Shown: positions 60,215 through 64,000 of the stretch, in pieces
How positions within the stretch are numbered: position 1 is the stretch's first letter
Layout of the letters: the number at the start of each line of letters is the position of its first letter
Assembly (NCBI GenBank): GCA_021784895.1
Contig: JAJYHG010000043.1
Location: 1-64,000, forward strand
Length of the DNA: 64,000 nucleotides
Direction: 5' to 3'
Source of the DNA: Actinomycetes bacterium
GTDB taxonomy: Bacteria > Actinomycetota > Thermoleophilia > Solirubrobacterales > Solirubrobacteraceae
Notes under the pieces: model-generated
What the model was told of the DNA's origin: nothing
The model's database searches: none
The model's input: the letters and a program-made list of their open reading frames with translations, nothing else
Position numbers and translations under genes: made by a program

Positions 60215-61168
60215 TCACGCCACGGGGGCGCGGCCGCGGTCGACCAGCTCCAGCCTGAGCAGCTCGCCACCGTCGCAGGGCTCGACGCTCATCTGGTGAA
60301 CGAGGCCCGCGAGCGCCAGGCGGTGGTCGTCGAGCGCGCCGTGCCCGGAGCCCGCCCAGCCCGCGCGGGGTCCGGCACCAGCCGGCCGTCTCCCGGCGAC
60401 GCCGTGATCGCAAGGAAGACCCACGATCGGCCCGGCGTGGAGCGTGAGCAGGTGCGGAGCGGTCTCAATCGTGACCTCCAGGTGTCCGTTTGCGGCCGCC
60501 TCGGCGAGCCCCGCCACGGCGTCGTTGATCGCGTACAGATCAGCTGCGCCGGCGATGGTGAAGTGCGACGCGGAAGCCGCTGCCCGCGCCACCCGTCCCA
60601 CCAGGTGGCGCGCCACCGCCACCGGCTCCACGCGCATCACAATCGCGCTGCCCGTGCTCGCAAGCGGCGACCCGGGCCAGGCCCCCTCCGGAAAGCCAGG
60701 TTCGGCCGCGGGAGCGGAAGCCGCGCCAGGCCCGGCCGCGGTCACCGGCTGGCCATCGGCCTGCAGAGTGCGAAAGCGCATCCGCACCTCCGTGCCGGCC
60801 AGGCGCGGGCTGTGAAAGACGGCATGGTCTGCGAGCGCGCTGATCAACGGCAGCCCGAGACCCATGTGGCCGGCGCTGGTGGAGATCCTGCGGATGCCCG
60901 AACCGTCGTCAGCGACGACGACGTCGACCAACTCACCGTTGCTGCTGATGACAACGCGCATCGGACCGCGGTGCCCGTCGTAAGCGTGCAGGACAGCGTT
61001 GTTACACGCCTCGCTCACAGCGGTCAGCACATCGGCCGTCACCTCGGAGCCCAGCCCCGCCGCCTCAGCGACTCCGCTGAGCGCAGCACGGACGACGGCA
61101 ACGTTCTCCGGCCGGTTCTCTAGCTGGAGCCAAACACAAGCCCCGTGATCAATCAAGTCGGTGTCCAA
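60215..61168 (-). CDS. Anti-sigma HATPase (RsbW-like) with a second C-terminal half
   Basis: 317 residues. The first 140 are a GHKL ATPase: ENRPENVAVVRAALSGVAEAAGL, TAVSEACNNAVLHAYD (N box), DDGSGIRRI (G1) and GLGLPLISALAD (G2). The second part after a Gly/Ala/Pro linker is longer than in RsbW and looks like a decayed or adapted second HATPase (ATIETAPHLLTLHAGP, ALAGLVHQMSVEPCDGGELLRLELVD). It would hold the SigB/F-type factor inactive by phosphorylating the STAS protein. TTG start at 61168. Confidence 0.82.
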   Translation of the reverse strand: MDTDLIDHGACVWLQLENRPENVAVVRAALSGVAEAAGLGSEVTADVLTAVSEACNNAVLHAYDGHRGPMRVVISSNGELVDVVVADDGSGIRRISTSAGHMGLGLPLISALADHAVFHSPRLAGTEVRMRFRTLQADGQPVTAAGPGAASAPAAEPGFPEGAWPGSPLASTGSAIVMRVEPVAVARHLVGRVARAAASASHFTIAGAADLYAINDAVAGLAEAAANGHLEVTIETAPHLLTLHAGPIVGLPCDHGVAGRRPAGAGPRAGWAGSGHGALDDHRLALAGLVHQMSVEPCDGGELLRLELVDRGRAPVA

Positions 61169-61339
61169 GGTATCGCAGCGGGTGGTCAGCAGGGCCGGCG
61201 CCAGGCAGGTGTCCGGCTAACTGACGCCACCTATGTCAAGCTTCCGCAAACCGGGCTCACTCTAAACTCAAGCCCCGCAACCGCCCGCCGACAGATCGGC
61301 CGGCTGAGCGGGCCGCTTTCAGCTATCAGTGCTCAGCGA

Positions 61340-62089
61340 TCAACAGTCCACGGCAGCCGCAAGCTCCGCGAGCGCGCGGCTGAGAATGCGCGAGACCTGC
61401 ATCTGCGAGACGCCGACATCCTGCGCTATCTCGCTCTGGGTCCGGTCGTGCGCGAAGCGCAGCGCCAACACCCGCCGGTCACGCTCCGACAACCGGCCAG
61501 CCACCGGCGCGAGCGAGGCCGCCAGGTTCACGAGCGAATAGCGTGCGTCCACCTCGCCGAGCAGGTCCGCGAGCGTGCCGGCCTCACCATCCCCGTCGTC
61601 GTGCGGCGTGTCGAGCGACACCGCGTGATGAGCCGCGGCTGCCTCCGCGGCCTCGAGCACCTCGCCCACGCTGATCTCGAGGAACTCAGCCACCTCCTGG
61701 TAGGTGGGCTCACGGCCGGTTCTGGTGGCCAGCTGCCGCTCAGCGTGCGAGACACGCAACGCCAGCTCCTGGATTCCGCGCGGCATGTGCACAGCCCAGC
61801 CACAGTCGCGGAAGTAGCGCTTCAGCTCGCCGAGGATTGTGGGCACAGCGAAGTGCTGAAAGCCGATCCCCCGGCTGGGGTCGTAGCGATCAATCGCCTT
61901 AACCAGGCCCAGGCTCGCGATCTGCTCGAGGTCATCCAGCGGCTCCCGGGCGCCGCGGTACCTCCGCGCGAGCCGGTGCGCAAGCGGCAGGTAGCGCCTG
62001 ACCAGTTCCTCGCGGGCCGTCTCGTCCTGGTGTGAGCGCCAGCGCTCGAACAGCACCTGCACATCGGCACCGGACGCTCTGAAACCCAT
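61340..62089 (-). CDS. SigB/SigF-type RNA polymerase sigma factor
   Basis: 249 residues: ELVRRYLPLAHRLARRYRGAREPLDDLEQIASLGLVKAIDRYDPSRGIGFQHFAVPTILGELKRYFRDCGW is region 2, RGIQELALRVSHAERQLATRTGREPTYQEVAEFLEISV region 3, and LSERDRRVLALRFAHDRTQSEIAQDVGVSQMQVSRILSRAL region 4. Stress or development genes are the usual targets. The HATPase and STAS genes next to it complete a partner switch. ATG at 62089. Confidence 0.92.
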   Translation of the reverse strand: MGFRASGADVQVLFERWRSHQDETAREELVRRYLPLAHRLARRYRGAREPLDDLEQIASLGLVKAIDRYDPSRGIGFQHFAVPTILGELKRYFRDCGWAVHMPRGIQELALRVSHAERQLATRTGREPTYQEVAEFLEISVGEVLEAAEAAAAHHAVSLDTPHDDGDGEAGTLADLLGEVDARYSLVNLAASLAPVAGRLSERDRRVLALRFAHDRTQSEIAQDVGVSQMQVSRILSRALAELAAAVDC

Positions 62090-62173
62090 CAGCCAAGCCT
62101 AGCGCGCCGGTCCAGCCGCACGGCAGCGCCGGTTTCGGACAGCCGGGCCCGCTCGACTATCCTTGCCAGCCGT

Positions 62174-63154
62174 ATGCTCGCGGCGGTTTATGGCAACGGC
62201 TCCACCGAACTGACGCTGCAGGAGCTCCCAACCCCAGAGCCGGGGCCCGGCATGGTGCGCGTCAAGGTGGCCGTCTCGGGCGTCAACCCAACCGACTGGA
62301 AGACGCGCAAGGGCCTCACCGGCCGCACCCCAGCGAGCGCGGATAGCTTCCAGGTCCCCAACCAGGATGGCGCCGGCACGATCGACGCGGTTGGCGACGG
62401 CGTCGATGAGGCACGCATCGGCGAGCGCGTATGGCTGCTCATGGCAGCGCACAACAGCCGCTACGGCACGGCGGCGGAGTACACCGTCCTGCCGAGCGAG
62501 CAGGCGATCACGCTTCCGGACACCGCGTCGTTTGAGCTCGGCGCCTCACTGGGCGTGCCGGCCCTGACCGCAGCCTACTGCCTCACAGCTCACGAGCCGC
62601 TGGCGGGCGCGGCGGTGCTCGTCTCCGGCGGCGCGGGCGCGGTCGGCCACGCCGCGATCGAGCTCGCGCGCTTTGAGCAGGCGGGGCAGATCGTGGCGAC
62701 GGTCAGCGGCCCGGAGAAGGCCGCCCTAGCCCGCACAGCCGGCGCCGACACGGTGGTCAACTACCGCGCGGCCGGCGCCGCCGAGCAGATCAGGGCGGCG
62801 GCGGCGCACGGAATTGACCGCTTCGTCGAGGTGGCGCTTGACCAGAACCTCGAGCTGGACCTGGCGGTTGCCGCCCCGCGGGCCCTGATCACCGCCTACG
62901 CCGCCGATGCGCAGAGCGTCGCGCAGGTCGCGGTCCGCCGCCTGATGGCGGCAAATATCACGCTGCGCTTCATGCTGCTCTACGCCGTCAGGCCGGCCGA
63001 GCGGCGCGCCGCGGTCGAGCTCACCCGCCGCGCGCTGGCCGCCGGGGCGCTCACCACGCTGCCGTTGCACCGCTTCACGCTCGCCCAGGCGGCCGCGGCA
63101 CACGACGCGGTCGAGCGCGGTGCGGTCGGCAAGGTCGTGATCGACCTGAGCTGA
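62174..63154 (+). CDS. Zinc-free NADP-dependent alcohol dehydrogenase / quinone reductase-like
   Basis: 326 residues: ELPTPEPGPGMVRVKVAVSGVNPTDWKTRKG is the GroES-like start, VLVSGGAGAVGHAAIELARF the Rossmann GxGxxG, and LHRFTLAQAAAAHDAVERGAVGKVVIDL the end. Zinc-ligand Cys and Glu/His of true ADHs are absent, as in quinone oxidoreductases. A -10-like TATCCT at 62158-62163 is 11 bases before the ATG, giving a leader of a few bases. Substrate unknown. Confidence 0.9.
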   Translation: MLAAVYGNGSTELTLQELPTPEPGPGMVRVKVAVSGVNPTDWKTRKGLTGRTPASADSFQVPNQDGAGTIDAVGDGVDEARIGERVWLLMAAHNSRYGTAAEYTVLPSEQAITLPDTASFELGASLGVPALTAAYCLTAHEPLAGAAVLVSGGAGAVGHAAIELARFEQAGQIVATVSGPEKAALARTAGADTVVNYRAAGAAEQIRAAAAHGIDRFVEVALDQNLELDLAVAAPRALITAYAADAQSVAQVAVRRLMAANITLRFMLLYAVRPAERRAAVELTRRALAAGALTTLPLHRFTLAQAAAAHDAVERGAVGKVVIDLS

Positions 63155-63192
63155 GCATCGCGCGGCCTCCCCGGGCTGGCTGCCGGCCGCAG

Positions 63193-63274
63193 TGGCGGGA
63201 GGAGGATTCGAACCTCCGAAGGCAGTGCCAACTGATTTACAGTCAGTCCCCTTTGACCGCTCGGGAATCCCGCC
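63193..63274 (-). tRNA. tRNA-Tyr(GTA)
   Basis: 82 bases with a long variable arm (class II). Acceptor GGCGGGA/TCCCGCC, anticodon loop CTGTAAA (GTA, tyrosine), T arm GAGG-TTCGAAT-CCTC region, discriminator A at 63193. CCA not encoded. Confidence 0.96.
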
Positions 63275-63376
63275 AAGAAGCGCGAGTGTAGTGGGTCACG
63301 GGTCCGGGCATCACGGTCGCCGACCCTGGTGTCACGGTCGCGGGCGCAGCGCTCAGCGCCGCCGGGCCAGCCCGCA

Positions 63377-64000
63377 TCAGACCGCCTCCCGGAGCCGCTG
63401 TGCCTCCGGCAGGGCCTCGAGCTTCTTGAGCGTGTGGGTCTCGATCTGCCGGATCCGCTCGCGGGTGACGTTAAAGGCGCGCCCCACCTCCTCGAGCGTG
63501 CAGGGGCGCTCCCCGACGAGGCCGAAGCGCATCTCTATGACCTCGCGCTCGCGCTCAGGCAGCGCCGCCAGCACACGCCGCAGACTCTCCCGGCGCAGCC
63601 GCTCGGCGGCAAGCTCAAACGGCGACTCCGCCGCCTGATCCTCCACGAAGTCACCGAGCTCGGCGTCGTCCTCGTCACCGACGGGCTTGTCGAGCGATAC
63701 CGGCTGCTGGGCCATGCGCATGACCTCGCGCACCTCCCTGACGGTCGTGCCGAGCTCGGCTGCGACCTCGGCGGGCGTCGGCTCCCGGCCCAGCTGCTGC
63801 ACTAGCTGGCGCTCGGCATGCACGACCTTGTTGAGCCTCTCGACCATATGGACGGGGATCCGGATCGTCCGGCCCTTGTCCGCCAGCGCCCGCGTGACCG
63901 CCTGGCGGATCCACCAGGTGGCGTAGGTCGAGAACTTGTAGCCCCGCCGGTAGTCGAACTTCTCCACAGCACGGATCAAGCCCATCGACCCTTCCTGGAT
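63377..64000 (-). CDS. rpoD: Primary-type RNA polymerase sigma-70 factor (5' end outside window)
   Basis: About 207 C-terminal residues visible, reading in from the right edge ([49 protein letters not shown] is region 2.3-3.0). Region 3 ([31 protein letters not shown]) and region 4 ([48 protein letters not shown]) follow. The length and the [11 protein letters not shown] motif fit RpoD/HrdB-like group 1 or 2 factors. tRNA-Tyr lies 100 bases downstream. Confidence 0.92.
   Translation of the reverse strand: MQEGSMGLIRAVEKFDYRRGYKFSTYATWWIRQAVTRALADKGRTIRIPVHMVERLNKVVHAERQLVQQLGREPTPAEVAAELGTTVREVREVMRMAQQPVSLDKPVGDEDDAELGDFVEDQAAESPFELAAERLRRESLRRVLAALPEREREVIEMRFGLVGERPCTLEEVGRAFNVTRERIRQIETHTLKKLEALPEAQRLREAV

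Overview
The window is very GC-rich, uses GTG and TTG start codons freely, and packs most genes head to tail with 1-4 base overlaps. The gene set and orders such as obg-proB-proA-nadD-rsfS, mreB-mreC-mreD-mrdA-rodA-rne-rplU-rpmA and tig-clpP-clpX-valS-folC, together with CBS-type pyrophosphatase, SigB/F-type sigma with partner-switch proteins and actinobacterial-style RES and VapBC modules, suggest a high-GC actinobacterium, most likely of the Thermoleophilia/Solirubrobacterales kind. That placement is inference from protein flavour, not a measured result.

Core chromosome, left part (1-8232): a cut-off glycosyltransferase, an O-antigen-ligase-type membrane protein and murJ (cell envelope), then rpsT, holA, a LOG-like protein, leuS and tRNA-Ala(GGC).

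First accessory stretch (8233-13793): directly behind tRNA-Ala lie strong hairpins and a repeated palindrome, a frameshifted AAA/DUF4143 ATPase, an orphan FitA-like antitoxin, two VapBC-type toxin-antitoxin pairs, an ArsR regulator lacking its wing, and an MFS exporter broken by deletions and frameshifts. A DUF167 gene sits among them.

Core chromosome, middle (13794-41067): potassium channel, AIM24-type protein, CBS-pyrophosphatase, the rsfS-nadD-proA-proB-obg operon, mscL, the ribosomal/RNase E/elongasome run (rpmA to mreB), maf, ndk, folC, valS, clpX, clpP and tig. This stretch shows no decay.

Second accessory stretch (41085-49640): a decayed thiolase, a 40-base perfect palindrome beside the last 44 codons of a tyrosine recombinase, a three-gene TIGR04255 / HTH / RES-domain operon, an epimerase-type reductase, a RelBE-type pair with a leaderless promoter under a palindrome, the tail of an IS200/IS605 transposase, and two uncharacterised genes. 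tRNA-His closes it.

Right part (49819-64000): EamA exporter with divergent Lrp-type regulator, a secreted DUF1906 protein, a VOC protein, an orphan TadG-like protein, lepB, an ABC exporter, a DUF1028 hydrolase, a STAS / HATPase / SigB-F-type sigma set, a zinc-free alcohol dehydrogenase relative, tRNA-Tyr(GTA) and the start-truncated primary-type sigma factor.

The most interesting signals are the TIGR04255-HTH-RES operon, which looks like a three-component relative of the RES-Xre toxin-antitoxin systems, and a family of four intergenic palindromes with identical geometry (8-10 base arms around CAAAYY, exactly 13 bases apart).
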